Positions 1 to 12,472 of a DNA stretch of 64,000 nt are shown piece by piece. Location of the stretch: the NCBI RefSeq assembly GCF_029962835.1, contig NC_080575.1, positions 41,888,336-41,952,335 on the forward strand, given 5' to 3'. How positions within the stretch are numbered: position 1 is the stretch's first letter; each line of letters starts with the position of its first letter. The stretch comes from Magnolia sinica. Taxonomy: Eukaryota > Streptophyta > Magnoliopsida > Magnoliales > Magnoliaceae. A program made the translations under genes and the position numbers. The notes below the pieces were generated by a model, which saw nothing but the letters and a program-made list of their open reading frames with translations, searched no databases and was not told the origin of the DNA.

Positions 1-839
1 CCTTTCTACGAATAGGGCCACAATTACATCTTCCACAGTTTCGATTCCCCTTGTTCGTGTAATTCTCTTTTCATCAGAATTTGCAGCTATGACAGTTATG
101 GTAACTTCGTCTTTGAGCATCTTGATCAGAGAACTATTTTTTAATGCTACTCTTGCTGCAACGGTCTCTTCGATCAGCTCCACCAACACTTTCTTTGAGC
201 ATTGTGGCTAGGGAATTATCCTTTAATGTGACGATCCTTGAACTATTAAATATCTCTTTCTTTGAGAATGTCTCATTCATTCATAGCCTGCATATCATAG
301 GATCTTGAGTGATAAATCTTCCTTGCCAAGTTAATCAGAATTAGTTTCTTAAGATATCACAATTTTCCCAATTTAGTTTCACGATGTATTGGTAAATTTA
401 AGATATATTGAAGGCTTCAGAATAATTCTAATATATTGACAAAGAAATAATCACAATATATTAATAGCTTTACAGTAATTTGGAACGTCTATCAATTTTG
501 AAATAATTGGTATGTATAACAATTTCAATTACATGTTCCTTGTTAACTTGCAATATATAAGATGACAATGATTTAGTCATTTTATTTTCTGTGCTTATCA
601 GTGCACTTTGCATTGCATTCTCTATTTTAGAGTTCAGTCAATAAGATTAGTATGTCAGTTTCGAGTCAGGCTCGTAAGAGCAAACACAGTTTAAGCTCAT
701 AAGGTGTTGGAGCGGACGCAACTTTGACTAAACATAACTTTAAGTGGACATACTTCGACTGAACATAACTTGACTTAACCAGGCTCAAGAGAGCAAATGT
801 AGTTTACCACCGATTTTGGGTTAGGTTCAAGAGAGCAAG

Positions 840-985
840 CATAATTTAAGCTCGTAAGTTATTGAAGAATTCACAGTTTAGGCTCATAAGTTGTTAGAGC
901 ATTCATAGTTTAGGCTCGTAAGTTGTTGGAGCATTCACAGTTTATGCTTATAAGTTGTTGGAGCAGTTGATAAGTTATTAGAGCA
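840..985. repeat. degenerate ~33-base tandem repeat
   Basis: About four units of roughly 33 bases share the words CACAGTTTAGGCTCATAAG and TTGTTGGAGCATT. Related words (AAGAGAGCAA, AGCTCATAAGG) occur upstream from about 660. Non-coding, function unknown. Confidence 0.6.
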
Positions 986-1021
986 TTTGATATAGGTCTC
1001 ATACGTAGTTAGCCTGCTTGA

Positions 1022-1165
1022 GCGCTCAATGCTGCCGTATAAAATGAATCGCCATCGCTGATAATATAGGGCTTAGGCGTAATTAGCCTTCTTAGGCGCT
1101 CAATGTTGCCATATAGGCGCTCAATGTTGCCATATAAAATGAATCGCCATTGCTAATACTATAGG
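1022..1165. repeat. short direct duplication
   Basis: The word GCGCTCAATG followed by TTGCCATATA begins at 1022, 1096 and 1117. Two of the units continue into AAAATGAATCGCCAT. This is a local direct duplication in non-coding DNA. Confidence 0.6.
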
Positions 1166-2879
1166 ACAACCACCATATCAATGTGTTGATAATAGGTGAT
1201 AAAATTCAGCAGTGCTTTATGATAATAATAACTCAATGATAAATGATAATATCATTTTGTTAAGGCAATAACATCTGCTTGTCAATGATGATTTGTAATA
1301 ATATTCCGCAATAGACAATGTCTTAGTGATTGTTGATGCTTTGTAATAATATTTCATAGTTAGTGATCATTGGCAATATTAGTGATGACCAACGATATCT
1401 TGATAATTGGCAATGCTTTGTAATGTATATAAGGCGATGGTTCTTTAGTAATTTGTAAGAATGATTATGCCAGTTGACTAAGATAATATTCTGTCATAAA
1501 AATGATATAAGGTGTCTATAGTTTTGTTGCCAATTATTATCTTAGAAGGATCGTGCTTATATATTTGTTCCTTTATAATCATCGCTTGTTGAAGATAGCA
1601 TATAAACTTGTGATTTGATAGGGTTTCAGGTGATAGTATGCTTATTGCGGCTATTGTATAACTGTTGCATGATTTGCCCCCTTTTGATAAGATGAGATTT
1701 TCTTTGAGAATCTTTACAATCAAAACTCCTTTACCTTTTGAGAACAATAATTTTGATAGGATGAATATCCACAGGCATTCCAATCCATGGCTTGATGAGT
1801 TCTTTAATAGGTTGTAGCATATTGCCTTTCTTAAAGAATATATATATTAAATCTTTTTGTGTCTTGATTGACATTTTAAGCCGGATAATTGCCAATATTG
1901 GATATAATTATCGCTCAATAAATCTTGCAGATAGTCGACCAGAGCTCAGAAATAGTTTTGTGATGGCCTTTTTCAGAATATATATAATTTTGGAGCCACT
2001 TTTGTCAGCCCCAGCAATAATCCAATCGCAATAATAATCTCGGGCTTGAGGGTTAATATATAATAATTCAGCCACGGTAATGATTCTAGCCCCAATTTTG
2101 ACTTGCAAAAAATGATATCGACAATTATCATATCAGAAAATCAACAATTATCTTTTCTGGGATCAAAGGAACAAGAGTCTCGTATGGCTGTTCGGAAGGA
2201 TATGTTAAAAAGAATATTTAAAAATTATATTTTTATTTGATTTCTCTATTCGTTCATCATTCTTCATTCGTACTTCACTAGAGAATGAAGGTTCATGAAG
2301 ACATATGAATGAAATACTTCTTGTCTTATTACGTTATTGCATAGCCATTCTGCTTTCCTTCTTGCGCATAAGTATGATATACCGTGTCACTACTAAAATC
2401 ACACCTTATTTCTTGAAGGGTTACCGATGCCATGCTTCAAACAGAAATTATATTGACTCACCATTCTTCTCTTTCTATCACATTCTTCCATAACAATTTC
2501 ACCATTGTCGATCATCCTTTGGAGTATATCTATAATAACATAACAAATTTCAGTTTGATACCTGAACATACGATGCTAATAACAATATCCATTTCCCCTC
2601 ATCTTCTTTGTTTCTTTATGGTACTTTGACTAAGGTAACTTAATTTTTCCTCTGGCCAATAGTTGATTCATCATAAGAAGTATATCTTCTTTTACGAATG
2701 CCAATTTCTTACGGGTTTTATATTATTTGCATTTTTCATTAAATATCATAATCGTATGACCTTTCTAATTTTCTTCAGCACTATTTCTTTCTTCATTCTG
2801 ATAATCTTTTTTCTTTTCTTCTTTGCTAGCAGCATTGGCTGATGTTTCATGAAGATTCTAATATAGTGACTTTATGTAA

Positions 2880-3719
2880 AAAGCGGACACTTTTTCAACC
2901 GTCTTTTCATGATCACGCAAGGTCTGCAAATCTGCATAATTAGGTTACACATGCCACTTCTGGTCTTATACCTTCCAAACATAACTTAACCTGATCGAAT
3001 TCTTTTGGAAGATATTGATATAATGCCCCCAAGTCTTGCCATTGACTGATGAATTCGTCAACTGATTCGTCTTTTTGTTGGCGAACAGAGGCTAATTCAG
3101 TCAAATTAACTTCTCTGTCGGAAGAGAAATTTTTTTTTTCCATAAAAGCATCTTGCATCTGTTCCCAAGTATGAATAAACTTTAGATTCAAGACTAAATA
3201 CCATCTAAAGGCTTTCCCTATTAAAGATGACCTGAATAATCGTAAACAATTTTAAGTAATTGTAGAGAAGTTTTCCATCTTTGTTATGAAGTGCATCATG
3301 TGTTTTTTGGCCGATATGTTTCCATTAAACTTCTAAAAGTCTTGGTGTTTGAAGTCAGCCGGAAATGGTACTTCTTATATTTCAGGGGGATATGGCGTCT
3401 CATATCAAAACCTTTTATTCTGACCTCGTTCCTTCTCTAGATGAATAGTTTTGGTGACCATTTGACGAATTTCTTCCTGCGTTACGATTTGAGCAATATT
3501 AGGCATCGGTCCATGAAATCTAACCACTCATGGTCGTGGCCCTTCTGCTTGTGGTTCAATGTTGTTTACGACAGTCACTATTGGAAGGTTAGTGACTTCT
3601 TTAGCCACAGGCTCATTTAGCGAAAGCTAACTAGACTGATTAATGTCTGCTGGTTAGACTTTCGTTCCTTCATTCTTCGATCGCTCTGATCTTGAAGCAG
3701 GAAATGAGCGCCGCATTGT
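2880..3719 (-). pseudogene. decayed Ty3/Gypsy gag
   Basis: Gag is the capsid protein that packages retrotransposon RNA in cytoplasmic particles. The minus-strand frame at 2940-3191 reads like the retrotransposon gag core: a W-E-x-M-x-x-A-F-x-x-K stretch, then L-x-x-x-R-Q-x-K-D-E-S-V-D-E-F and W-x-D-L. This is the usual order for plant Gypsy gag (about residues 120-200). A possible N-terminus starts at 3719 with M-R-R-S-F-P-A-S-R. Stops and frame changes separate the pieces. Below 2940 a frame with D-L-Q-T-L-R-D-H-E-K-T continues the gag pattern. No protease, reverse transcriptase or integrase follows, so the element is truncated or deleted. It may belong with the minus-strand LTR-like segment directly to its right. 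Confidence 0.55.
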
Positions 3720-3803
3720 TGAAGGATTAACTCAAATCGTGATATTCTTGATGCGTGAGCTTGTGTTGAATTCTTTATAGGAGGTACTGTAAGCGAACAT
3801 TCG

Positions 3804-5380
3804 TGTAACGCCCCATGTTTTCAGGACCCGAGTATTTACCTATAGAGAGCCAAAGTCCACATATATATATATATTTATTTTCTTTCAGAGTTAGCAGTTT
3901 AGCGTAGGATGGACAAATTAACATAAGGAAAATTTCATTCACATTTAGAATGTATAAGAGGCTGCCTATAATGACTTATACAAACCAATGTCTCAATACT
4001 AACAATTACAAAATAAGATAATATCACATATGAAACAAAATACATTATAACAATCCTGAGCTGCAAAATCACATAGCAACTCTTAGCAATACGATCATGC
4101 ATCCTTGACGATTACACCCTGCTCCTCATCAATATAAACATGAGTATCAACTAGGCCACCTGTACTACCTGTACGATTATATATTCGATGAATGAGTGAC
4201 TAGCTCAATGTGAATTCCCCTCAAGATTATACACCGCCGCATTAAGTAAGCATAATTATAAAAACATAATAAGGCATACAAAATAATACATGATGCAGTC
4301 TTTTAGATGCATAGATGCATAAATGCATCATCGATCCGGGGATGCTCATCCATTCGGTAGTTGGGCTCGTCACCCATGCAAAGGCTAGCCATTAATGAAG
4401 CACATTACCTGCGTACATCACGTACCACATAATGACTACTTATTGTACATCACGTACGTAAATCGATAGTTGATGGTTTGACAACTAGCGAAACGATACG
4501 CTAATAACTTGGAAGCACGTGTTACAACATCCAAAAATATCCATCTGTTATTGTAAATATACCACGTATGCATGATTAACCAAACCATTATTAGTCCATT
4601 TATAATCAGCCGGTTTAGTGAAGCTCAAAGGTCACTACGGGGGGTTCATAACCTAGCGTAGGCTGACAGCTCGGGCATAGGTCCCATACTACTATCCTCG
4701 GCTCATGAGGCTACCACCTTAAGATGTTTAATGGAAACCCGTCGACCAGTGGCCAATCATATTTTAGTATATGGGGCTTACCATCGCATGGTTGCACAAA
4801 ATAAAATATTAAACCCATCTAGGGTAAATACTAAACCAAAGCCACCTAGGACGAATATTAAAACTAAGCCACATAGGGAAATTATCAAAACTAAGCCACA
4901 CAGGGCCAATATCAAAACGAAGCCACATAGAGCCAATATCAAAACCATGCGATAAAAGACCATCCCTAAAAATCACTTAGACGTAACAACCCCTGGATGG
5001 TAGGCCCACATCAATATCCAATTTAAACAACCATTCAATAACCACTACGTCGAAGGTCCATTACAATCACAGTCAATCGAGTTTCATCCTAAGCATGGGT
5101 GTACATTTATAAGTGGGGATTTTCCACTGATGTACTAGTTTAAGTTCCATAAGCAATCCATAAGTAGTCCACAAGCATGAGAAATTATGCAGGATAAATA
5201 TTGACCATGTAATCTAGAAATTTAATTCCAACAATTAACACATGTGATTATAGGATAAAGATATTAAATATCAATTAAAATAAAAACTATTATTTAAGCT
5301 AATGGGAAAATGAAAAGCTCAAGGGGAAGAAATCATCACCTCATGTTTTGAACCTCCTGCTTCATCGCTAAGAAATGTGC
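3804..5380 (-). mobile_element. Gypsy LTR-like segment, minus orientation
   Basis: The left edge reads TGTAACGCCCC, the form expected for the reverse complement of a Gypsy LTR 3' end (compare TTTCAGGGCGTTACA at 63024-63038). Bases 4600-4720 contain words such as GGTCCCATACTACTATC and GGCTCATGAGGCTACC. These match in reverse complement the tandem region at about 61.9-62.1 kb inside the Gypsy LTR at the right end of this window. I infer a related LTR on the opposite strand. The right boundary is not visible and is approximate. No primer site can be recognised beside 3804, so it may be a solo or truncated LTR. Confidence 0.5.
4833..4940. repeat. 27-base tandem repeat, four units
   Basis: Units start at 4833, 4860, 4887 and 4914. 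The last three share AAAACTAAGCCACATAGGG and an ATATC or TTATC end, with few substitutions. The unit length is a multiple of three, so frames on both strands stay open through it. I regard those frames as fortuitous. Confidence 0.8.
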
Positions 5381-5392
5381 ATTCCCTTATAA

Positions 5393-5830
5393 TCAAATCC
5401 TGTTTAGGAAAATCGGAATGCGGACAACATAAGGATCATGCGCTACCACTACTACTTTAGATAGGTAGAAGAGACCCAAAGAAGTATGTATGTTATCAGT
5501 GAAGTCATCACTTCTAAACTCCTTGGGCCATGAAGTATAGGCAGAATCATTGACACCATCATGAAAGTGCTTAACAGCTAGGAACCAAAGAAAGCCCAAC
5601 CCCATATAAGAAAACTCGGATCCAGCTCTTAAGACTTTCATATATGAAATATATGGAAGCTAATAGGGAAATGGCCACCTGAAGTGTCTGTCCCTCCTCT
5701 GTTGGAAATAGAACAGTAAGTGTTCTAGGTATTGCAAATGCAACGATCGTCTGGCTTTTGAAAGAGATAGAGAGATGACACCCAGGCAAGCTTTTTGCGG
5801 TGCAACAATCCCTACCCCACCCAACATTGG
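5393..5830 (-). other. unassigned minus-strand open frames
   Basis: Two overlapping minus-strand frames (5393-5641 of 82 codons, 5571-5789 of 72 codons) lie beside the LTR-like segment. I recognise neither. They contain aromatic and hydrophobic stretches such as F-S-Y-M-G-L-G-F-L-W-F-L-A, but no motif. They could be a gene fragment carried by a transposon or chance frames. Confidence 0.2.
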
Positions 5831-7475
5831 AGATTACTTAGACATTCTTTGTAGCTGCTGGGAGCGAGTCTAGTCGACCTAAACGACATTTGGATTCAGG
5901 CCACTCTAGACGCTGGGATATAGCTTCCAGATCGAAGCTCACTCTAAATGGATGGAGTGGACCTCGAGTCACCCAGCACTGACTTCGTTAGGAGGGCTCA
6001 CCTAGCCAACTCGGCATCGACCAGCGGCTCTGCAGCAGCCCTCAACTTGTGTCCAAATAGGACTGCGACAGCACTCTTCTCTCACGTTTCTCTCCCTGAT
6101 TCGTCCTTTACTCCCTTCTTTTGTTGCAACGACCAACAAGGTTAGGACCCTAGTTGGCTGAGTCTAACTGAGTCCATGACTCAGTTGGAGTCGAGCTGGT
6201 GTGGGAGTCCTTGCATTCGATGGAAGTGCAAAACCACCCCACTCTATACCTCGAACTCTCTTCCTCTCCTTTTCTTCTCTCCCTTTTTTCCAGTCCCTGC
6301 ATGGCCGAGTGAGCCTAGACTCGACCAAATCATGGCCCAACTCGACAGGCTTGGATCGAGTCTTAGTGTAGCAACCCAGCATGCACCCTACCTTGATTGG
6401 ATGCCCCACTGCCAGCCCAGATTGACTTGGAATGACTGTTTGTGATCTGATGAGGTCCAGAAGGCCCACCTAATAGACATTCAATGGTCACACGACTCGA
6501 ACGATGGTTGCTTCTTGACGAGGAAGAAGACCTGCCATTAATGGCAGACTTCAAACAGACGCTTCCTCCTCCAATTTTCCTCTTGCAAACGGTTCGTGGG
6601 GACCCTTGAAAGCTTGTAGACAAGCTTCATTGAAGCTTGGTGGGGGATGGGTCGGTGGGTTCGGGCTTTGAAGCCGCAGACCATTTTTCTCGAGCTTCCA
6701 CACGCAGCCATGGAGTGATGACATCAGGGGTTATTCTCAGTGTCTTAGAGGCTAGGATGCATTTTTGGGCTTCTTAGATTGAGGCTACTCTAGTTTAAAA
6801 AAAAATGAGATGGATGGATAGCTACCCAAAACGAGCTCTTTATGGTGTAGCCCTAATCCGCGTAGGGGTCCTAAACGACTGAGATGGCTCCTTTTGGGAC
6901 GGTCTAGATCATCCCAAGCTGGTTCATGCAGATCGTAGGGACGAAAGAACCTTTCCAGCTGTAATTTCTATTTTCGATAATGCCGCCCGTGGCTCTATTT
7001 AGGCTCAAGTTTGAGTGCATACATGCATGTATGGACTCGCACGGGCAGCATGGTTTTAGTAGGATGGGTATGCTCTACCTGATGAACAGTTTGGATCAGC
7101 TAAGGGTGGCTTACATTGATCACAAACGGCCTATTTTAATAGAGCTAGAACCACAACCATGTTTTGTATGATTGGCCACTTGCACATGTCCCTGTGAGCA
7201 CGCATGTGTGCATGAATACGCATGGTCAGCATGGTTTTGGTCAGCCTCATGTTGTGGACACGATGAATGGCCTGAATTATACAATCTAATGGTGATGGTT
7301 GGCCATAGACATCATAGACAGACGTTGTCCGTTCGTCTAGGTGTGGCAACAATCCAAGAGAGAATTTCTCTTTTTAGGGAAATTGACCGTACTCGCCTCG
7401 AAGTTTGGGCAAATTACCTCGATTGCTATGACACTCCATATATTCCCCAAAGGGCCTTCTGATAGCTTTTGGAAT
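5831..7475. other. unassigned non-coding DNA
   Basis: No gene recognised. Base composition is more balanced than in the first 5 kb. Short frames occur on both strands with no family motif. A pyrimidine-rich run lies at about 6255-6300. Confidence 0.4.
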
Positions 7476-7479
7476 TTCT

Positions 7480-7955
7480 TTTGGATGAAAATGCCCCTGA
7501 CCTTGGTTTAAGACTTGTACGGTCCTGGCATGAAGCATAAGTCACCCGCTGCCTTAACCCCCGAGAAACGGACGGATCGGCGACTCCCCAGGACACCATC
7601 CAATGGCTGTGCTCGGCGCTCTGTGGGATCCACCACCAAGTACGTGTTTCATCCATGACGTCCATATATTTCTACAGATCATTTCATGGCACGAGACCAA
7701 AAATGAGCATGATCCAATCATGGCATGCCTAGGAAAATTTTAATGGTGGATATCCAATAACTATAATTTCCCTGCAGTGTGGTCCACCGGAGAGTTCTAT
7801 CACTTTATTTTTTCGGTTCAAGCCATAAAATGATATTTTAAACTAGACGAACGGACTGGATGAAGCACATACATCATGCTGGGGCCCATAGACCACCAAT
7901 CACATGCACCGCGAGTTTCGGGAGGGGCTAATGTCGCACTTATGTACATTTCAAA
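7480..7955. mobile_element. MITE with GGGCCCAC-type inverted ends
   Basis: The left end (about 7560-7660) reads through TCGGCGACTCCCC and CGGCGCTCTGTGGGATCCAC to GTGTTTCATCCATGACG. The right end (about 7860-7950) is its imperfect reverse complement, with GATGAAGCACATACATCATG and GGGGCCCATAGA. The interior is AT-rich and non-coding. Two further members of the family lie at about 37.97-38.43 and 38.95-39.42 kb. No transposase is encoded, as expected for a MITE. Exact ends are approximate. Confidence 0.65.
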
Positions 7956-8509
7956 GACCCTCTCCTTCCTCTTCTCTTGTTTTCCTAGAGAAGCCAAGAT
8001 CCAGGGACCAAACGGCCAGAGAGCGACGTTGTTTCTCCTCGTCGTTTCGCTCGTCTGAAAGCCTCTTCCACTACGAGGTTAGTATTCCATTCCGTTTCAA
8101 TTGCGGGTAGGCGTCTGCCAAGGTGAAGGAAGGACAGAGTCGAGAAGCCTAGGTACTTTGGTGGTCACGCGAAAGGGAGTGTAACATAGGGCACACCTTG
8201 ATTAAACCTCCATCATTGGATGGTAGACAACCACGTCATCTTGTTTGTGACGATATTTGGATCGTGGATGCCGCCTGTCACGACCGCGGTTGTGATGATA
8301 TATGGATCATGCTCGTCAGGGATCTGGCACTGGATACAACCTCGACCCACTATGAATCATTACCATGATCCAACGTGTAGGACAACCAGTATCCACTGTG
8401 CTTCATTACCATAAGATTACGACCCAGTGTGCTTCATTACCTTAAGATTACGAAGACTGCGTAAGTTGAATTTGATTTAATAATTAAAGTTGTGCACGGT
8501 GATGTAACT
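7956..8509. repeat. spacer with first 23-base repeat units
   Basis: Non-coding. From about 8260 to 8380 several diverged units appear (GTTGTGATGATATATGGATC, then the opposite orientation CATTACCATGATCCAACG). A 32-base stretch ending in CTTCATTACC is duplicated near 8400-8440. Confidence 0.5.
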
Positions 8510-8815
8510 CGGAAGTGCATCACCGCATGGGGAATGACTGATGTAGTGAATCTAAGAGAAATGAAGTGTATGGGCGGTCAGTTTACACGGTGCTTCACAA
8601 GACACAACGGGACATTTCAGACAAAGTGAAGGTTTTATGTGAGAATATGAAGCCTCCAGAAACTCGAAGATTTGATGGGAGACCGAAAAAGGTTTGAATC
8701 ACATCCCAGCGAGAAGATAGGCCAACACCCAGATGCTCGAGATGCAAACAAATAGGTCACAATTGGCGTCGATGCACCTTCGTCCCTGCTGGCAGAGGAT
8801 GAGGCCAAGGCTGGT
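8510..8815 (+). pseudogene. MULE transposase C-terminal remnant
   Basis: This plus-strand fragment matches the C-terminal part of the minus-strand MULE transposase at 33.6-36.4 kb. One frame reads G-M-T-D-V-V-N-L-R-E-M-K-C. Another gives V-K-V-L-C-E-N-M-K-P-P-E, followed by a zinc knuckle C-S-R-C-K-Q-I-G-H-N-W-R-R-C with all four zinc ligands (C, C, H, C) present. The SWIM region between them is deleted, and stops and frameshifts are present. It sits about 3 kb upstream of the DUF1985/Ulp1 gene on the same strand. That order (transposase, then Ulp1-like gene) fits published Ulp1-carrying MULEs. It is non-functional. Confidence 0.75.
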
Positions 8816-8858
8816 GATGACTATTTTTTTTTGCTTGTGATAATGTAATGTGAATTGT

Positions 8859-8883
8859 AATATATATATATATATATATATAT
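8859..8883. repeat. (TA)n microsatellite
   Basis: A run of about 12 TA dinucleotides. The same relative position after the transposase remnant at 33.6 kb also carries a TA run (about 33564-33580, minus strand), so it belongs to the element. Confidence 0.9.
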
Positions 8884-8969
8884 CTATTATTTATTAATCC
8901 ATCAACTTTGGTGCATGTTAACCACTTTCCAATGTGTATGCTAACCTCTATCCATTTTGCATTTGAACC

Positions 8970-10320
8970 ACGACCCATATAGGAAAACGTGAACCTAACA
9001 ATGGGTCGTAGTTGTCATGACAATACGATCGTGATTGAAATGTTATATGGATCGTCTTTCTCATTGGGTTGCAGTTGTCAGTGCCGGATCAACAAGGACG
9101 ACAACCACGATCCATTACAGCCACGTCCCTTATTAGCTACAACTAATGATTCACGTATACCACGACCCATATAACATGACAACAATGACCCACATATCAT
9201 TCCAGTCATGGTCCATGTATCATGATAATCACGACCTATATAACCTCACAAGCCTTACCCATATACAATGACAGTGGGGACCCATGTATCATGACAAACA
9301 TGACCCAATGAGGACGATAATCAAGAGCCTTTATGCTATGAACCACGAACTCAAAGATCGGAATAGTGTACATAACATAGGTCGTGGTTTTCGTGATATA
9401 TGGATCGTGGTTGTCATGATAAGCGGTCGTGCTTTACTCAGTGCCGTGGTAATTAACAACGCTCCAGTACGGATGACAACCATGATCCATTACAAATATG
9501 ATAACCACGATGCATGCGCATTGTCAACCACGATCCATGCAAGATGACAACCACGACCCCTATAACATGACAACTAGGATCCATATCAAATGACAACTAC
9601 GATCAATGCTTCACATCAACCATGAACCATATAACATGACAACCAGGACCCATGTTTCATTATAATCACGACCTATACAAAATTACAACCACGATCCTTA
9701 TTCCAGTCCGATGCGAAATGTCCTATTCTAGTTTTCAGGCAAATGAATTTGATATTTTGAAACATGACCATAGCGATTCATATAACATCACAACAACGAT
9801 CCACAAAATATGAAATCCACTATCCATATAACATGACAAGAATGATTCGTAAAATATGACAACAACGATCCATAAGACATGAAGACCACAACCATAGCAA
9901 CCGACACCACGATCCATGTAACTTTGACAACTTACGATCCATATATATCATAACAACCATAATCTATTTTACATGAAAAACACTATTAAAAAAATAAAAT
10001 AAAAATAAAGGTTCAGAGTCAACAACGATCCTTTGCCTCAATCGTGTATTTGACAACGTTAAGAATAGTGGTTGTCATCTACAAAGTGTCGTGGCTGTCA
10101 TTGTGCAAAGGTATGGATGATTTGATCAAGTTGTGACAACGAGAGCCCTCACCATATCCAGTTTGAAGCCCAAGTCTCTAGCCCACAACTCTGTATCGTG
10201 GTTATCATGTTATATGGGTTGTAGTGTGAATGTTTGATAGGTCGTAGTTGACATGACGATATATATCGTGGTTATCATTGTACATATATCGTGTAGTTGA
10301 TCACACCAAAATTAACAGTT
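8970..10320. repeat. 23-base repeat array, mainly ACGACCC orientation
   Basis: Diverged units of the form ACGACCCATATAAC plus ATGACAACC recur at about 23-base spacing, for instance through 9170-9310 and 9530-9720. Opposite-orientation units (GGTCGTGGTTTTCGTGAT, TCGTGGTTGTCATGAT) occur at about 9000-9080, 9375-9440 and 10070-10310. Bases 9735-10320 are also a diverged copy of a larger block found at 18.2-19.46 and 48.6-49.92 kb. No coding capacity: frames rich in His, Asp, Asn and Thr are by-products of the repeat. Confidence 0.85.
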
Positions 10321-11029
10321 AGAAGGTGTCGAGAACTACGTGGGCCGTACATCCACCTTACAAATCTTATTATTATTATTTTATGATAGGCCTTTATATA
10401 CAGACATTACATACGATGGTCAGTTTAGATGACATTTATATATAATATATATTACTATTAACCCCATATATCTTTGTTTGTACAGAAGTAATATGTCACA
10501 TGTACATACACGAAAGATGGCATGCTAAAGGCGAAAATTTATTGGTTAAACTGTTGTGGTCCATTGGATTCCAATATTTTGACCATTCTTTGGGTCTCTT
10601 GATGTTAGAAATAAAATGGATGGTGCGGATCAGAGAAAAGGCACTTCGATGTGATTTACGAAACACCAACTATAACATCCCAAACGCATAACATCAACGG
10701 ATGCTTTTACGGATGCTTACGATTCCATTCAAAATGCAGAACATCACCGGATGCTTTTATGGATGTTTACGATTCCAAACGTATAACTTCAACCGCTTGT
10801 CCCCATACGAAACGCCAACTGCTGCTTCTTCTCTCGGACCCCTTCACTTTTTATCTATCCCTAACCTAACCCTTTTCCTTTTTTTTACTGGTTTTGAATC
10901 TTCTTCACTGGGCCCCTCCATCGCCACTCAGCGAGTACATTCACAAGTTCGGTGTAGCTTAGTCAATATAAATGGCAAAGCAAGGTAATGGTTGACAGGG
11001 ACGGTGTATGGTGAAGTGGGTCTGGGCTG
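10321..11029. repeat. block shared with 50.46-51.12 kb
   Basis: From about 10470 the sequence parallels 50460-51120 in order: AATATGTCACATGTACATAC, TTGTGGTCCATTGGAT, a pyrimidine-rich stretch, CTTCTTCACTGGGCCCCTCC and AAATGGCAAAGCAAGGTAAT. It lies just upstream of the DUF1985/Ulp1 gene in both places, so it is probably the 5' region, possibly the promoter, of that gene. A stretch of about 60 bases with CGGATGCTTTTACGGATG is duplicated at 10690-10790. Confidence 0.75.
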
Positions 11030-11640
11030 TGAACCATGACCCAATGTATATGACTATAACGAGATGTATAGCATGACAATCATGATCGTTAACGTGATTG
11101 GTGGTGATATGCCAAATGGATCGTGGTTGACAGGGTCAGTGTATCGTGGCCCACTTATTATGTGAGTCGTCGCTGTGAACCACGACTCAACGCAGATGAC
11201 ATCAATGATATGTATGGCATGAAAACCACAATCATTGTTGTGATCATGTTTTGTTGCATAATGGGTCGTAGTTGACAGTTGAACTAGATCGTGGATCACA
11301 TCTTCTACGGGTCGTGCCTATGAACCACGATTCAATGTAGACGACAACAACGATCTGTATGCCATAACATCCAATGGATCGTTGGTGAAAGGCACATGGA
11401 TGACTTCAACGAACTCTATAGCAAGCCTGTCAACCACGACCCAACACAGATGACAACCACGATCCAACGTACATGACAAGAACGAACCATTTAGCATGAT
11501 AACCACATTCCTTTAGAAGCCGTTATAAACACGACCCTCCGTGGATTTCAATCCCGATCGACTGTGTAGTACAAGTCTATCCCGACCCATGTTGGATTTT
11601 GCAAGACCATCCTATCATTATTAATTAACCATCCACTTAA
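11030..11640. repeat. 23-base repeat array, mixed orientation
   Basis: Units in both orientations alternate, for example TGAACCACGACTCAACG and GGTCGTAGTTGACAG. This patch separates the shared upstream block from the first coding exon of the DUF1985/Ulp1 gene, as in the second copy at 51.1-52.45 kb. Confidence 0.8.
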
Positions 11641-11672
11641 CATATTGGAATGCAGGTCGAAAGAAGCTAACC

Positions 11673-12396
11673 ATGACCACATGCTTAGACTTTGAAAAGG
11701 CACAGGTCTCTCCCAAGTGCTCCGTCAAATTTTTGAAAGTCTTGGTTGAAGATATGGAGAAGAAACCCGATAGAAAGAAACTATTTAGAGACACTTGTTT
11801 TGGATTTCTGCTGGACTTTCCACTGGTCGAGTGGACGGTACAGTCTCCGATCTTGCATTGCCTGATGCAAAGGTATGTTGGTGATCTGAAATTCGATGTT
11901 CAGGGCACCAAAATAAGATTTACAGAGCTCAATTTTGTACTAATAATGGGTCTAAAGTTTGGACCACTTAGCATAGATGGTGGAGGTCGTGCCGAGGCTG
12001 GAAGTGCAGAGGCAGGAAAAAGGCATTATGGAGACCTACCTGAGAGCAGGTAGTGTTAGTAAAGAAAAACTGAAACAAGCCTATTTGTCACTCGCTAATA
12101 AAGATGAACATATGGACGCGGTGAAGCTGGCTCTAATAATTTGCATTGGGGATCTATTAGTTGGATCTTCGCAAAAGAATAACTATGTTGATAAGTATAT
12201 TGACATAGTCGATGACTTGGATTATTTTAATAACTACCCCTGGGGCAGTGTGGGGCATGATTGTCTGAAGAAAGGGGTTAACGCTGTGTCTGGCATTATT
12301 TGGGGGGAAAAGGCGACTGGTCAGTACCCCAAATCATACAACATATGCGGATGCGCGTATGCCCTACAAGTACTTCATTCTTGTCTTGATTTATAC
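11673..12396 (+). pseudogene. DUF1985 exon, copy 1
   Basis: The frame runs L-D-F-E-K-A-Q-V-S-P-K-C, then F-R-D-T-C-F-G-F-L-L-D-F and L-H-C-L-M-Q-R, and ends near G-L-K-F-G-P. After a frameshift it continues with D-A-V-K-L-A-L-I and the DUF1985 signature D-D-L-D-Y-F-N-N-Y-P-W-G. A second frameshift near 12275 disrupts the following stretch, which in copy 2 reads T-Y-A-D-A-R. The probable 5' splice site is the AAG/GTAC-like junction near 12370-12396. The family assignment rests on these motifs. Confidence 0.75.
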
Positions 12397-12472
12397 TTGA
12401 GTTCAAATTGTTCCCTTTTTTCTCCATACATGTTAACCAATATGTAATGCATGATAATTGTTCTTATACAAA

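Larger units (their letters stand above)
1..2879. other. AT-rich non-coding DNA
   Basis: No recognisable gene. The stretch is AT-rich, with reading frames that are short and show no family motif, including one of 101 codons on the minus strand at 1478-1783. It holds two short tandem-repeat patches, listed separately. It lies on the 3' side of a minus-strand Gypsy gag remnant, so it could be decayed internal retroelement DNA, but I can show no pol motif in it. Confidence 0.5.

Noticed and set aside
4731..4963. Repetitive ORFs on both strands (Lys-Pro-His-Arg and Leu-Val-Leu-Ile patterns)
   Set aside because: Produced by the 27-base tandem repeat, whose length keeps any frame open.
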